Positions 1 through 7,493 of a DNA stretch of 19,203 nt are shown piece after piece (the stretch's first letter is position 1; each line of letters starts with the position of its first letter). A program made the translations under genes and the position numbers. The DNA comes from Planctomycetota bacterium (GTDB taxonomy: Bacteria; Planctomycetota; PUPC01; JACPCR01), in the NCBI GenBank assembly GCA_030740295.1, contig JASLXP010000860.1, positions 1 to 19,203 of the forward strand. The letters are read 5' to 3'. The notes beneath the pieces are model-generated. The model was not told the origin of the DNA. It saw only the letters and a program-made list of their open reading frames with translations, and did not search any database.

Positions 1-1875
1 ATCGTGATGGTCGAAAACATCTTCCGGCACCTGAGCAGCCCGGAAAATCGCGACCAGAACAAACTCTCCGTGGTTCTGGCCGCTGCGAAAGAGGTAAGCC
101 GCCCCATCGTGTTTTCGATCGCGATAATCATCATCGTCTTCCTGCCGATATTCACGCTGGAAGGCGTCGAAGGCAAAATGTTCTCGCCCATGGCATTCAC
201 GATTAGCTTTGCCCTCCTGGGCTCGATCGCTGCGGCCCTCATCCTCGCTCCGGTGCTCTCTTCTTTTCTGGTTCAGCAGGGAGAGAGCCGGGAGTTCATC
301 CTGGTAAGGTGGCTGAAGGCCCTTTACCGGCCTCTTCTCGTGCTTGCATTGCGTCTCAAAGCGCTTGTTATCCTGGCCGCCATTGGTGGATTCGCAGGCA
401 GCCTGGCGCTCGTACCGCTCATCGGCACCGAGTTCATACCAACTCTCGAGGAAGGCTCGATCCTCATCGGCGTCACCATGGCGCCGTCCATCTCGCTGAC
501 GGAAGGGACTGAGACGATTATGCGGCTCGAGCGGCGCATCGTGAAGTACGGTGAAGTCGAGGAGATCATCTCACGCATCGGCCGGCCGGAAGCGGGGAGC
601 CATCCGCATCCGGTGAACTATGCGGAAGTCCATATTGAACTGAAGCCACTCGATGAGTGGCCGAAATACAAGACGAAACAAGAGCTCATTGCGGCCCTGA
701 GCAAGGAGCTCTCCGCCTTCCCGGGAGTGCAATTGAACTTTACGCAGCCGATTCAGAACGCATTCGACGAGTTGCTTTCCGGTATCAGGGCCCAATTGGC
801 CATCAAGCTGTTTGGGGAAGACCTGGACGTCTTGCAGAAAAAGTGCGAGGAAATACGCACAGCCATACGAGACGTGCCGGGCCTGGTCGATCTCTCCGTC
901 GAGCAGAGCTTCGGGCAACCCCAAGTGCAGGTCATCGCGAACAGGGAAGAATGTGCAAGGCTGGGGGTCAACGTGAGCCAGATACTCGAGCTGGTCGAGC
1001 TGGCCGTCGGCGGTGAAGTGATCGACACCCTTTACCTTTACACGCGGCGTTTCGGTATCCATCTGCGCTACCAGGAGCCATACCGGTCGGATCTGGAAGC
1101 CATTCGCAACCTGCTCGTCCATACCGATGACGGGGCCCTGATACCGCTTTCCCAGATTGCGGAGGTAAAGCAGGTGACGGGGCCGATCCAGATCAACCGT
1201 GAGAACAACCAGCGCCGATGGATCGTTCAGGGCAACGTCCGCGGCCGGGATCTCGGCAGCGTCGTGGCGGACATACAGCAGCGCATCGATGACCCTGAGA
1301 AGGTTGATATCCCATCGGGTTATTTCGTTGAGTATGGCGGCCAGTTCGAGAACCAGCAGCGTGCAATGGAGCGCCTGTCCATCATCGTGCCCATCGTGAT
1401 CGCCGGTGTGTTCCTGATGCTGTGGATGACGTTCGGCCTGCCGCGCCAGGCATTCATTATCATTGTCAACGTTCCCCTGGCGCTCATCGGCGGCGTTCTG
1501 GGGCTTTTCATCATGGGTGAATATCTTTCCGTGCCAGCCTCTGTCGGGTTCATCGCCTTGTTCGGCATCGCCGTCCAGAACGGGGTCGTGCTCGTCAGTT
1601 GCATCAACCAATTGCGAGAGGAAGGCCAGCATCTTCAAGACGCGGTAATTGAGGGGGGCCTGCTCCGTCTACGTCCTGTCCTGATGACCGCGATGACGAC
1701 CGTCCTCGGCCTGCTTCCCCTGCTGCTGTCTCGGGGCATCGGCTCCGAAGTTCAGAGGCCGTTGGCCACCGTCGTCATTTTTGGATTGACCACGTCCACG
1801 CTCCTGACGCTGTTTGTTGTACCTGCTGTCTATGGCTGGTTCGAGAAGGAAACAGCTCAGCATTCTGAAACCTGA
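1..1875 (+). CDS. Heavy-metal efflux RND transporter, CusA/CzcA family (5' truncated by window)
   Basis: This is the inner-membrane, proton-driven pump subunit of a tripartite metal efflux system, which exports metal ions with a periplasmic adaptor and an outer-membrane channel. The frame is open from base 1 (IVMVENIFRHL, a typical helix sequence near the first membrane bundle), so the start lies upstream. The visible 624 residues are about the last 60% of a family member of roughly 1040. Features seen: a hydrophobic cluster near residues 35-90; the periplasmic entry segment LEEGSILIGVTMAPSISLTEG around 148; QPIQNAFDELLSGIRAQLAIKLFGEDL around 250, very like CzcA/CusA; and a final block of long hydrophobic helices from about 460 to 610. 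The family call is firm. The metal (Cu/Ag versus Co/Zn/Cd) cannot be told from this part. No adaptor gene follows, so partners must lie upstream or elsewhere. Confidence 0.93.
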   Translation: MVMVENIFRHLSSPENRDQNKLSVVLAAAKEVSRPIVFSIAIIIIVFLPIFTLEGVEGKMFSPMAFTISFALLGSIAAALILAPVLSSFLVQQGESREFILVRWLKALYRPLLVLALRLKALVILAAIGGFAGSLALVPLIGTEFIPTLEEGSILIGVTMAPSISLTEGTETIMRLERRIVKYGEVEEIISRIGRPEAGSHPHPVNYAEVHIELKPLDEWPKYKTKQELIAALSKELSAFPGVQLNFTQPIQNAFDELLSGIRAQLAIKLFGEDLDVLQKKCEEIRTAIRDVPGLVDLSVEQSFGQPQVQVIANREECARLGVNVSQILELVELAVGGEVIDTLYLYTRRFGIHLRYQEPYRSDLEAIRNLLVHTDDGALIPLSQIAEVKQVTGPIQINRENNQRRWIVQGNVRGRDLGSVVADIQQRIDDPEKVDIPSGYFVEYGGQFENQQRAMERLSIIVPIVIAGVFLMLWMTFGLPRQAFIIIVNVPLALIGGVLGLFIMGEYLSVPASVGFIALFGIAVQNGVVLVSCINQLREEGQHLQDAVIEGGLLRLRPVLMTAMTTVLGLLPLLLSRGIGSEVQRPLATVVIFGLTTSTLLTLFVVPAVYGWFEKETAQHSET

Positions 1876-2100
1876 TCTGAGCGAATCTTAAAGTGAGCTT
1901 GCCCATGATCCTGTGGCCGCAGGCCGCCACCCTGTGAGCCAAGTTAGATTAATATGAGCCTACAGGCTGGCACCCTGCGTGGGGCGGATTTGTAGGCAGC
2001 CTGTGGCTACGAACGCGGATTCCTGTACAAACTTCGGAAAGCCCCCTGCTTGCGAGCCAGGGGGATCAGGTTGAAAGGTAACATCACTTCCGGATCTCTT
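1876..2100. repeat. Non-coding stretch with short direct and inverted repeats
   Basis: No gene is visible between the RND gene and the hydrolase gene. Positions 1920-1936 (CAGGCCGCCACCCTGTG) and 1963-1979 (CAGGCTGGCACCCTGCG) are 17-base direct repeats with three mismatches. AGCCTACAGGCT (1957-1968) is a short palindrome. Positions 2042-2048 (CCCCCTG) and 2059-2065 (CAGGGGG) form a GC-rich hairpin close before the next gene. These look like pieces of an interspersed hairpin repeat and may also act as a terminator after the efflux gene, but no T-run follows the stems. Confidence 0.4.
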
Positions 2101-2952
2101 ATGAAACTTCACATACTGGGTGCCGGCTGCCCCAATCCAACGGCAGAGCGCTACGGCAGCGCGTTTATCCTGGCGGTCGGTGATGACTCGATCATGATCG
2201 ATTGCGGGCCGGCTACGACCTACAAGATGGCGCTGATGGGCTTGAAAGTCCTGGATATCGAACATCTGTTCCTGACGCATCACCACTTTGATCACAATGC
2301 GGATGTGCCCTGTTTTGTGCTGAGCCGATGGGATATGGACAACGGGTCAAATCCCAGCCTGAAAGCATACGGCCCACCGCCCACTGAAGAGTTCTTTAGA
2401 AAACTCTTCGAAAAAGGCGGGGCCTACTATCCCGACCTGAAATCCCGGATCGATCATTCGGCCAGCCATGAATGCCATCGCGCAAGGGGCGGAAGCCTGC
2501 CGCGGCCGGGCTTAAGTATGGATGTCAGGGATGTCGGCCCGGGCGCGGTGACACGGACAGAAAACTGGTCGGCGAGCTGCGCCACCGTGCATCATGTCGA
2601 GCCAACCCTGATTTCGATGGCTTATCGATTCGAGACGAAGGAAGGCATCGTCACCTTTGCCGGGGATTGTGGTGATTGCCAGGAGATTCGTGATCTGGCG
2701 ACAGGTTCGGATTGCCTGGTGATGGCTTGTACCCACTTCGGAACCATGAAGCCGGAGATCACCGACGTCATCACCGGCACTCCAGAGGTAGTAAGCATCG
2801 CGAACGAGGCCGGTGTGGGAAGCGTCGTGCTGACGCACGCGAGTCCGAATTTCTTAAGACCAGGCCAGGTGGAGAAGGCAGTGGGTGAAGTGGCGCGCGG
2901 ATACGATGGCAGCATCTATTTTCCGGCTGAGCTGACCACTGTTGAACTGTAA
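2101..2952 (+). CDS. MBL-fold (RNase Z/AtsA-like) metal-dependent hydrolase
   Basis: A 283-residue metallo-beta-lactamase-fold protein. Residues 1-35 give the opening beta strands (MKLHILGAGCPNPTAERYGS, then IMIDCGPATTYKM). The metal-binding HxHxDH motif is HHHFDH at residues 60-65. Further likely ligands are His164/165 (VHHVEP), Asp189 (FAGDCGD) and His246 (VVLTHASPN). This order matches the tRNase Z / arylsulfatase AtsA / PqqB-like branch, which hydrolyses phosphodiesters, sulfate esters or similar bonds using two metal ions. There is no signal peptide, so it is predicted cytoplasmic. It lacks the obvious exosite arm of true RNase Z, so tRNA processing should not be assumed. The ATG at 2101 is preferred over an in-frame TTG at 2050 because the protein starts directly with the family's first strand; no strong ribosome binding site is seen. 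Substrate unknown. Confidence 0.85.
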   Translation: MKLHILGAGCPNPTAERYGSAFILAVGDDSIMIDCGPATTYKMALMGLKVLDIEHLFLTHHHFDHNADVPCFVLSRWDMDNGSNPSLKAYGPPPTEEFFRKLFEKGGAYYPDLKSRIDHSASHECHRARGGSLPRPGLSMDVRDVGPGAVTRTENWSASCATVHHVEPTLISMAYRFETKEGIVTFAGDCGDCQEIRDLATGSDCLVMACTHFGTMKPEITDVITGTPEVVSIANEAGVGSVVLTHASPNFLRPGQVEKAVGEVARGYDGSIYFPAELTTVEL

Positions 2953-2979
2953 AGGTGACTCCCAGGAAGTCATCGTGGG

Positions 2980-3038
2980 GCGGGCGTCCCGCCCGCGTCA
3001 GCAGGTTTTCCAGAGAGCCCGTGATATATGTGCGGGCT
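2980..3038. terminator. Two GC-rich hairpins between convergent genes
   Basis: The 104-base gap between the convergent hydrolase and ligase genes holds two inverted repeats: GCGGGC (2980-2985) with GCCCGC (2991-2996), and AGCCCG (3016-3021) with CGGGCT (3033-3038). Their placement suggests bidirectional termination. Neither is followed by a long T-run, so they could also be a genome-wide hairpin repeat. Confidence 0.4.
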
Positions 3039-3056
3039 TGCCCGGAAATGCGTCCG

Positions 3057-5342
3057 TTATCCCAGCAATTCCACAAGCCCGTCTTCGTCGAGCATCTTAG
3101 TTCCGTATTGGCGGGCTTTCTTGGCCTTGCTGCTCGTCGAGCTCGGGTCGGACAGGACGAGGAAATCGAGCTCCGGGGTGACTTGGTCTACGAGCTTGTA
3201 TCCGGCCTTTTGCAGAGGCGCAGCGTAGTCCTTCTTCTTCTTGCCGCTGGGCAGCGATCCAGTGATGCAGATTGTCTTCTGGTCTTCGGCGTCGCCGAAC
3301 AGTGAAAGCTGTCCTGCTTTCTTTGCCGCTTTCTTTGGCTTTGAGGCCTGGGCGGTTTTGCCCGAATCAATCAGCTTGTTCAGCTCATCTTCACCTATCA
3401 GCTCGATCCCGTAGCTGCGCGCTTTAGTGGCCTTGCTGCTTGTGGAGGTCGGGTCGGCCATGACAAGGTAGTCCAGCTCTTTGGTGACCTTGTCGACGAG
3501 CTCGTAGCCGGCATCCGCAAGCGGGCCGGAATAGTCACCCTTCTTCTTTCCGCTTGGAAGAGATCCGGTAATGCAGAATGTCTTCAGGGCGACCGGAGCG
3601 GAGGCGCCCTCTGAGACGTCGGTTACGATGACGCCGGCCGCAAGCAGACCATCTATCACGTCGGAAGCGTCGTCGAGTTTGTTCTGGATGGCCTCGGCCA
3701 TGGTGGGGGCGCCGGCGGCTTCAGCCACCTCCGGCTTTCGGAGTCGGCCGTCCCTCCACGATGCAAGAGTGTTCAGTTGCCCGCCCGCGCCTTTGATCAT
3801 GATTTCAACTCTTCGCTTGCCGAGATGATCGATGCCGAGCGAGCCGAGGAATTCGACAAGTGTCAACGAGCGTTTCTGATCGATCTCTTCCAGGATGACA
3901 TTCGCCCGTTTGCTGCCGAGGCGAATCTCTTTTTCTGTGTTGATCAGTATGGAAGGGAGCTCTTGCTTCTTTTCGTGAAGGCGATACAGACCGGCCGCGT
4001 CCTCGATGCCGACTTGCTCAACCAGGGCATTGAGTACGCTGTCGCCGATGCCCTGAATGTCCAGGCTCTTAATCCAACGTTTGATTTTGCCAGTGGACTT
4101 AATCTCGCAGTCGGCGTTCGTGCAGACTGTGACCGCACCGATATCACCAGACGGGTTCTTTCGGCGTTCCGCCTTCGAGTTGCAAAAAGGACATTTCCTT
4201 GGCTCGGGGATTCGTTTTCGGTTCTTCGCTCTTTTCCGAACTTCGATGACCTTGGGGATGATGTCGTTCGCCTTGATCACGTAAACCGTATCGTTGACGG
4301 CCACGTTCAGCCGCTCGATTTCTTCCCAGTTGTTCAGAAGGGCATTGCTTACGGTTGTCCCGCCGATCTCGACGGGTTGGAGTTGTGCGTTGGGGACGAG
4401 AGCGCCGGTGTGGCCGCCAGAAATGGAATAGGACTTGAGGATTGTCTCCGCACCTTCGGCTTCGAATTTCCATGCAATCTGGCCTTTGGGCCGGTGGCTT
4501 GTTATGCCCAGCGATTCCTGGTGCGCGATGTCATTCACTTTCATGACAACGCCATCGATCCAGAAGGGCAGCTTGTTGCGCGTCTCGGTGATGTGTTCGT
4601 AGTAGGCGATGGCTGCGTCCGCACTCTTGCACATGCGGTTGGGCATGAGATCAAAACCCAGCTCCTGGATTGTGTTCGCCTTCTCCTCTTCCGTTCGGAA
4701 GGTAACCTCATTTCCATCCACCAACTGTGAAATACCAAATGCGAAAACCGACAGATACTCTGAATCCTGGCCATTCTTCCTTCCCATGATCCCAGAGCCA
4801 AGGTTGCGGGGGTTCTTTGCCATGGAAGGGTCCAGCTTTTTCCAGTCAGCCACTGTGAGGACGACCTCAAATCGCACGGCGCCGTTGAATGGCCCATCTG
4901 AAGTTTCGATATATGCGGGGAGCCCCTTGAACTTCACCCCATTGGCTGTGATGTCTTCGCCGGTCAGGCCGTCGCCGCGAGAAATCACCTGGCTTACCTG
5001 TCCATCCGTGTAGTAAGCGGCAGCGCTCGCGCCATCAGCTTTCAAGCTTGCGTGAATCTTGCTCCCGTCTGCGCTTTTTTCGAACCAGGTCAGAAACTCT
5101 TCAGTCGTGTTGCATTTGCTCTGGCTGCCCATGTGGATGCTGTGCGTGGCCTTGGTGAGGATGCTGTCGGGCGGCACAGGCGCGCCGACCAGGGCGAGGA
5201 CATCGTCATCAGGTTTCAGCTTGCGGAGCTCATCTTCCAGCGCGTCGTATTCCGCGTCCGTCATGATGGCATTGCCACCGTAGTAATATGCCTGCTTGGC
5301 CTTGAGAATCAGATTGCGCAGCTCGCTGATGCGGTTCGCCAT
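3057..5342 (-). CDS. ligA: NAD+-dependent DNA ligase (LigA family) with tandem C-terminal BRCT domains
   Basis: Seals DNA nicks using NAD+ as AMP donor. Domains over 761 residues: domain Ia about 1-60 (DAEYD at 29-33), nucleotidyltransferase 65-300 with catalytic Lys101 in KADG, Glu159, NPRN at 177-180, DGVVMKVN at 263-270 and Lys292 (WKF); OB fold 300-370; Cys4 zinc finger (C384, C387, C407, C412); helix-hairpin-helix segment 425-515; then BRCT domains at about 586-658 and 688-761. Standard LigA is about 670 residues with one BRCT, so this one is extended by a second. The BRCT copies are close paralogues: both begin CITGSLPSGKKK and share STSSKA and an LxDxxP-type strand. A lysine-rich linker between them contains QLSLF (678-682). 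The site before the catalytic lysine reads HASLK instead of the usual ELK/EPK. The start at 5342 has a GGAGGA site five bases away. The symbol is by family; a separate housekeeping ligA may exist elsewhere. Confidence 0.93.
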   Translation of the reverse strand: MANRISELRNLILKAKQAYYYGGNAIMTDAEYDALEDELRKLKPDDDVLALVGAPVPPDSILTKATHSIHMGSQSKCNTTEEFLTWFEKSADGSKIHASLKADGASAAAYYTDGQVSQVISRGDGLTGEDITANGVKFKGLPAYIETSDGPFNGAVRFEVVLTVADWKKLDPSMAKNPRNLGSGIMGRKNGQDSEYLSVFAFGISQLVDGNEVTFRTEEEKANTIQELGFDLMPNRMCKSADAAIAYYEHITETRNKLPFWIDGVVMKVNDIAHQESLGITSHRPKGQIAWKFEAEGAETILKSYSISGGHTGALVPNAQLQPVEIGGTTVSNALLNNWEEIERLNVAVNDTVYVIKANDIIPKVIEVRKRAKNRKRIPEPRKCPFCNSKAERRKNPSGDIGAVTVCTNADCEIKSTGKIKRWIKSLDIQGIGDSVLNALVEQVGIEDAAGLYRLHEKKQELPSILINTEKEIRLGSKRANVILEEIDQKRSLTLVEFLGSLGIDHLGKRRVEIMIKGAGGQLNTLASWRDGRLRKPEVAEAAGAPTMAEAIQNKLDDASDVIDGLLAAGVIVTDVSEGASAPVALKTFCITGSLPSGKKKGDYSGPLADAGYELVDKVTKELDYLVMADPTSTSSKATKARSYGIELIGEDELNKLIDSGKTAQASKPKKAAKKAGQLSLFGDAEDQKTICITGSLPSGKKKKDYAAPLQKAGYKLVDQVTPELDFLVLSDPSSTSSKAKKARQYGTKMLDEDGLVELLG

Positions 5343-5346
5343 GATT

Positions 5347-5352
5347 TCCTCC
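5347..5352 (-). promoter_or_regulatory. Ribosome binding site of the ligase gene
   Basis: GGAGGA on the minus strand lies four bases before the ATG at 5342 and rules out the upstream ATG at 5354, which overlaps it. The 18 bases 5335-5352 are identical to those at the start of the PARP gene (9469-9486). Confidence 0.75.
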
Positions 5353-5365
5353 ATCGGATCTTCCG

Positions 5366-5389
5366 GTAAATAAAGTCGGGCAAATTTAC
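5366..5389. promoter_or_regulatory. Inverted repeat GTAAAT-N12-ATTTAC upstream of the ligase gene
   Basis: GTAAAT at 5366-5371 and ATTTAC at 5384-5389 form a perfect 6-base inverted repeat in an AT-rich island about 25 bases before the ligase start. The position fits an operator or promoter element. No matching copy was found by eye before the PARP gene, and no clear -35/-10 pair is visible. Weak evidence. Confidence 0.25.
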
Positions 5390-5698
5390 TTGAGGGGGCG
5401 GCGAAAGACTATTGAGATTTACTCTTGCCTCAGAGGGCCGGATTCGCGATATTGCTGCGGGCAATGATGGCCACTGCGCAACAGTATTTCACAGACAGAA
5501 AACGAGGTTAGAGAGCCGCAGCGGACCGTGCGAAAGGCTGAAACAGCGAAGGAGCCGACAGATTCCGAATCGCCCTCGAAATCAAAGAAGTGGTGGCAAT
5601 TCTGGGTAAGGGATTGAGCGGCCGCGTGACAGGACTCGAGCAAGCAGGCTATTCGCGCTCGTCGAGCGATCACGCTAATGCGGATCGCACCCGGAGAA
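5390..5698. other. Non-coding gap between ADP-ribosylglycohydrolase and ligase genes
   Basis: About 310 bases without a convincing gene. The short open frames in both directions have no ribosome binding site and no recognisable protein features. The gap suggests the ligase gene has its own promoter, possibly within the AT-rich part nearest to 5390, rather than being simply cotranscribed with the upstream three-gene unit. Confidence 0.4.
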
Positions 5699-6796
5699 TC
5701 ATGGACTGATCCGGAGAGCCAACTCTCTCAGTTCATCCGATCTTTCGACATCCTTTACCCAGTCTTCTGGCAGCGCCTCTAACCCACATCGCGCGCCGGT
5801 CAGCGCGCCGGCCAGAGTTGCGATGCTGTCGCTGTCGCCTGGAGTATTCGTGCCTTCCAGGATGGCCGTGCGCGGGTCGTTTGGGTGTCTTACGAAGATG
5901 TAAACGGCGGCCGCAATGGCTTCGTGCGCGGCCCATGCTTCCAGCCTGGTGAGAGTGGTCTCGGGATTGACACCCTCCCGGGCTTCGTCGATGGCGCGGC
6001 ACATCATCTGCGCGGTCGGCGCCGAATAACGACACGCGGCGGCCACCATTTCTGAAATTACTGTGGTGACACTTTCGTCGCGCAGAATGCGCACGACCCC
6101 GACCGCCATGGCCGCACTGGCAGCCAGCGCAATGGGATCACGATGGGTAAGTTTCGAATGTGCGACTGCCCAATCTTCGGCCCTCTCAATATCGTCCGCG
6201 AATACAAGACCAAAGGGATAGGCCCGCATCACCGAGCCGCACCCGCCGGCGGTCGGCCCTCCGCCTTCAGACCAGTGCACTCCGCTCTCCAAAGCCCTGC
6301 AGCCGGACAGGCAGGCATTACCCGGGGCCCTGTGTCCGCCCTGGGGGGAATGAGACCATTCAATGAATCGTTCAGCCATGCCCTTCATGCATTCATCCAG
6401 ATCGTTGCTCTCATCAAGCAGCGCTCGCAGCACACACTCTGACATCTGGGTGTCGTCCGTGTACGGCGCGAATCTCCGGCCATCCCTGTCCCAGAACAGC
6501 TCGAATTGAGTAACACCATTCGGCGGATATCGCCGTCGAATGGATTCGAACGAGCCCATGAATTCAGTCGGATGACCCATGGCATCACCAATCGCGCCAC
6601 CGAGTACCGCGCCAAGACATCGTTGTTCGCGCGTGGGTTCAGACAGCGGTCCGTCGGATTCTGTTTTCTGTGATGAATCGACGGGTGCCGGTTGCTCCGG
6701 TCCTGATTCTCCCGGTCCTGATTCTCCCGGTCCTGATTCGCCTGGATCGGGTTCGCCGGATTCTTCAAAACCGAAGTTGAGCTGATCTTCACTCAT
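5699..6796 (-). CDS. ADP-ribosylglycohydrolase (DraG/ARH family)
   Basis: Removes ADP-ribose from modified targets, or cleaves poly(ADP-ribose) as ARH3 does, using two magnesium ions. Over 365 residues: an N-terminal extension (1-54), then the all-helical ARH fold. Visible signatures are GAIGDAMGHPTEF (67-79), the metal site TDDTQM (113-118), GHRAPG (154-159), GGCGSVMR (184-191) and GDSDSIATLAGALTGA (320-335), which supplies the second pair of metal aspartates (321, 323). All key acidic residues are present, so it should be active. The extension starts MSEDQLNFGF and continues with three PGESG repeats, probably a flexible linker. The chosen ATG at 6796 overlaps the stop of the upstream gene by eight bases with no ribosome binding site, indicating translational coupling; ATG 6805 is an alternative. 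Being in one unit with a PARP makes it the likely eraser of that enzyme's marks. Confidence 0.93.
   Translation of the reverse strand: MSEDQLNFGFEESGEPDPGESGPGESGPGESGPEQPAPVDSSQKTESDGPLSEPTREQRCLGAVLGGAIGDAMGHPTEFMGSFESIRRRYPPNGVTQFELFWDRDGRRFAPYTDDTQMSECVLRALLDESNDLDECMKGMAERFIEWSHSPQGGHRAPGNACLSGCRALESGVHWSEGGGPTAGGCGSVMRAYPFGLVFADDIERAEDWAVAHSKLTHRDPIALAASAAMAVGVVRILRDESVTTVISEMVAAACRYSAPTAQMMCRAIDEAREGVNPETTLTRLEAWAAHEAIAAAVYIFVRHPNDPRTAILEGTNTPGDSDSIATLAGALTGARCGLEALPEDWVKDVERSDELRELALRISP
6698..6745. repeat. 15-base tandem repeat inside the ADP-ribosylglycohydrolase gene
   Basis: Three nearly perfect copies of a 15-base unit (plus-strand core GGTCCTGATTCTCCC) encode the PGESG pentapeptides at residues 18-32. 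The repeat lies in the linker between the N-terminal QLNFGF segment and the catalytic domain, and copy number is likely to vary between strains. Confidence 0.8.
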
Positions 6797-7478
6797 CTGG
6801 GTCATACTCAGTGATGCTGATGCGATTCCCGCTGCCTTCCACCAGGTAGCACTGCATCCCATCCAACTCCGCTTTCCCCAGAGTTCCCGGGGACAGAAGC
6901 ACTTCACCGTCGTCGCTCACCGTAACCTTCTCATCCGGCGACTCCCCCAGGAACTGATTGGGAGGTGTGATGACGATGGTCTGATTGAGCGCGCTGCAAC
7001 TGAGGTGAACTTCACTGCCCGGCATCGCCCGGATACCGCGCAGCAGCTCGGCTGAAACTTTCAATCGGCCTTCCGCGTCCGTGCCATAAGCGCCATCGGA
7101 CGCGGACGCGGGTGGGCTCGTGTTTGCGTTGAGTGGTACTGGATTTCGCAGTGGTCGGCCGTCGTCCGCGGGCTGTGCGGCAGGTTGGTCATGATCGGTG
7201 CGATTGAGTGGACGATAGTTATCGGGACTCGCCCTCAAGGTGTGATACACCCACGCCTGAACGGGGGCTCCTACATCTTTGAGCGTTCGGGTGTAGGTGG
7301 CTCCGCCTTCCCTTGCGATGGCTTCGTGAACATACTCCTTCATGTTCCGGTGGCGTTCTCTGACGCCCTGATCCTTCACGGCAAGAGAGATTTCAAATGC
7401 TGTGAACATTCGATTCTCGGCCAGCCAATTCTTAACGACACCATCGATCTGGCGTTTGGTTGATGCATCTAAAGCCAT
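6789..7478 (-). CDS. Unknown protein with helical N-terminal domain and two AbrB-like repeats
   Basis: I do not recognise a named family for this 229-residue protein. Residues 1-80 are helical with a winged-helix flavour (MFTAFEISLAVKDQG, MKEYVHEAIAREG) and end in AWVYHTL. Residues 85-132 are a Pro/Asp/Ser-rich linker. The C-terminal part looks like two copies of a small beta unit: DAEGRLKVSAELLRGIRAMPGS (134-155), followed by a strand ending TIVIT, and VSDDGEVLLSPGTLGKAELDGM (187-208), followed by NRISIT. Both resemble the SpoVT/AbrB swapped-hairpin pattern, which usually binds DNA or mediates oligomers. It sits 15 bases after the PARP stop and overlaps the ADP-ribosylglycohydrolase start, so it belongs to the same transcript. 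It could be a DNA-binding partner, a substrate or a regulator of this unit. No strong ribosome binding site is seen before ATG 7478. Confidence 0.75.
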   Translation of the reverse strand: MALDASTKRQIDGVVKNWLAENRMFTAFEISLAVKDQGVRERHRNMKEYVHEAIAREGGATYTRTLKDVGAPVQAWVYHTLRASPDNYRPLNRTDHDQPAAQPADDGRPLRNPVPLNANTSPPASASDGAYGTDAEGRLKVSAELLRGIRAMPGSEVHLSCSALNQTIVITPPNQFLGESPDEKVTVSDDGEVLLSPGTLGKAELDGMQCYLVEGSGNRISITEYDPDE

Positions 7479-7493
7479 TTCTTGCCTGCCTAC

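Noticed and set aside
571..1638. 355-codon minus-strand open frame opposite the RND gene
   Set aside because: Shadow frame of a clear RND transporter; no domain-like sequence and no ribosome binding site.
3777..4730. 317-codon plus-strand open frame opposite the ligase
   Set aside because: Antisense to the nucleotidyltransferase domain of the ligase, whose motifs are intact; its translation resembles no protein family.
5412..5673. Small open frames on both strands in the ligase upstream gap
   Set aside because: Short, Cys/Ser/Arg-rich translations without start signals or any family resemblance.
6698..6745. Tandem repeat considered as a CRISPR-like array
   Set aside because: Units are 15 bases, contiguous and in frame, encoding PGESG; no spacers.
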